A stretch of 13,653 nt of DNA from Proteiniphilum sp. (GTDB lineage: Bacteria; Bacteroidota; Bacteroidia; Bacteroidales; Dysgonomonadaceae), in assembly GCA_012728465.1 (NCBI GenBank), contig JAAYFB010000078.1:1-13653 (forward strand), written 5' to 3'. The notes beneath the pieces are model-generated. The model saw only the letters and a program-made list of their open reading frames with translations. It was not told the DNA's origin and did no database searches. The number at the start of each line of letters is the position of its first letter. Position 1 is the stretch's first letter. Positions 13,417-13,653 of this stretch are shown here, piece after piece. The translations under genes and the position numbers were made by a program.

Positions 13417-13653
13417 TTAGCAGCAGTTACCGCATCTTGTAAGCTCTCCACGGAATCTTTTTTCTATCAAATCCTCCAGACGATCGTGCAATGAATCGAT
13501 ACGAATCATCTCAACTACATCTTGTGTAAAGGCTACCATAAGCATCATCTTTGCCTCTTTTTCTGGAATACCTCTAGCTTGTAAATAATACATAGCGTCA
13601 TCATCAAGATGTCCAGTAGTAAGACCATGGGAACACTTAACATCATCTGCATA
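13417..13653 (-). CDS. sufD: Fe-S assembly scaffold protein SufD, C-terminal end (5' part outside window)
   Basis: The frame is open from the window edge (13653) to TAA at 13419-13417, giving 78 residues. It opens with YADDVKCSHGLTTGHLDDDA, the conserved C-terminal core of the SufB/SufD family. The Cys and His in KCSHG fall where SufD has residues involved in Fe-S cluster assembly at the SufB-SufD interface. The remainder (YYLQARGIPEKEAKMMLMVAF, then DSLHDRLEDLIEKRFRGEL) is the family's usual helical tail, and the protein ends in a cysteine cluster, RCGNCC. SufD works with SufB and SufC as the scaffold that receives sulfur from SufS, encoded just downstream. SufD is preferred to SufB because of the gene order and tail; SufB/SufD share this motif, so a small doubt remains. 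Confidence 0.88.
   Translation of the reverse strand, partial: YADDVKCSHGLTTGHLDDDAMYYLQARGIPEKEAKMMLMVAFTQDVVEMIRIDSLHDRLEDLIEKRFRGELTRCGNCC

Overview
The window looks like chromosomal DNA from a Bacteroidota bacterium, most likely of the order Bacteroidales. The reasons are the low G+C with A/T-rich spacers, the complete Bat (Bacteroides aerotolerance) operon, candidate promoters of the Bacteroides type (-7 consensus TAnnTTTG), few Shine-Dalgarno-like sites, and a DUF2007-Usp fusion and small HTH protein of a kind I associate with this phylum. The genus cannot be called. No mobile element, CRISPR array, tRNA or rRNA was seen, and no spacer exceeds 239 bases.

Layout. (1) 1-717 (+): the last 238 residues of the DNA-repair protein RadA, cut by the window edge. 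(2) 825-9349 (+): an eight-gene Bat operon, namely MoxR AAA+ ATPase, DUF58 protein, a small BatD-like membrane protein, BatA, BatB (membrane VWA proteins), BatC (TPR), BatD and BatE (TPR + SH3). Spacing runs from a 4-nt overlap (batB/batC) to 105 nt, and the wider gaps carry small hairpins. (3) 9589-10290 (+): a PAP2-family membrane phosphatase. (4) 10427-10732 (+): a 101-aa HTH-like protein with a candidate promoter and a strong terminator. (5) 10819-11973 (+): a DUF2007 + tandem universal stress protein whose start lies only 26 nt after that terminator. (6) 12055-13266 (-): cysteine desulfurase SufS, convergent with the usp gene across a shared hairpin terminator. (7) 13417-13653 (-): the C-terminus of SufD, separated from sufS by 150 nt containing two hairpins and a perfect TAnnTTTG element.

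How the genes fit together. The Bat operon follows the widespread pattern of a MoxR ATPase paired with VWA proteins: a cytoplasmic AAA+ ATPase and a cytoplasmic DUF58 VWA-like protein, next to membrane-anchored VWA, BatD-type and TPR proteins facing the periplasm. This suggests a chaperone-like or assembly machine at the inner membrane. Its link to oxygen tolerance comes from the original Bacteroides work and is not settled mechanistically. The neighbouring Usp and Suf (Fe-S assembly) genes give the locus a stress flavour, but co-function is only inferred.

The window is mostly recognisable. The least expected points are the BatD-like architecture of the third Bat-operon gene, the terminator in the usp leader, and the hairpin-plus-promoter block between sufD and sufS.
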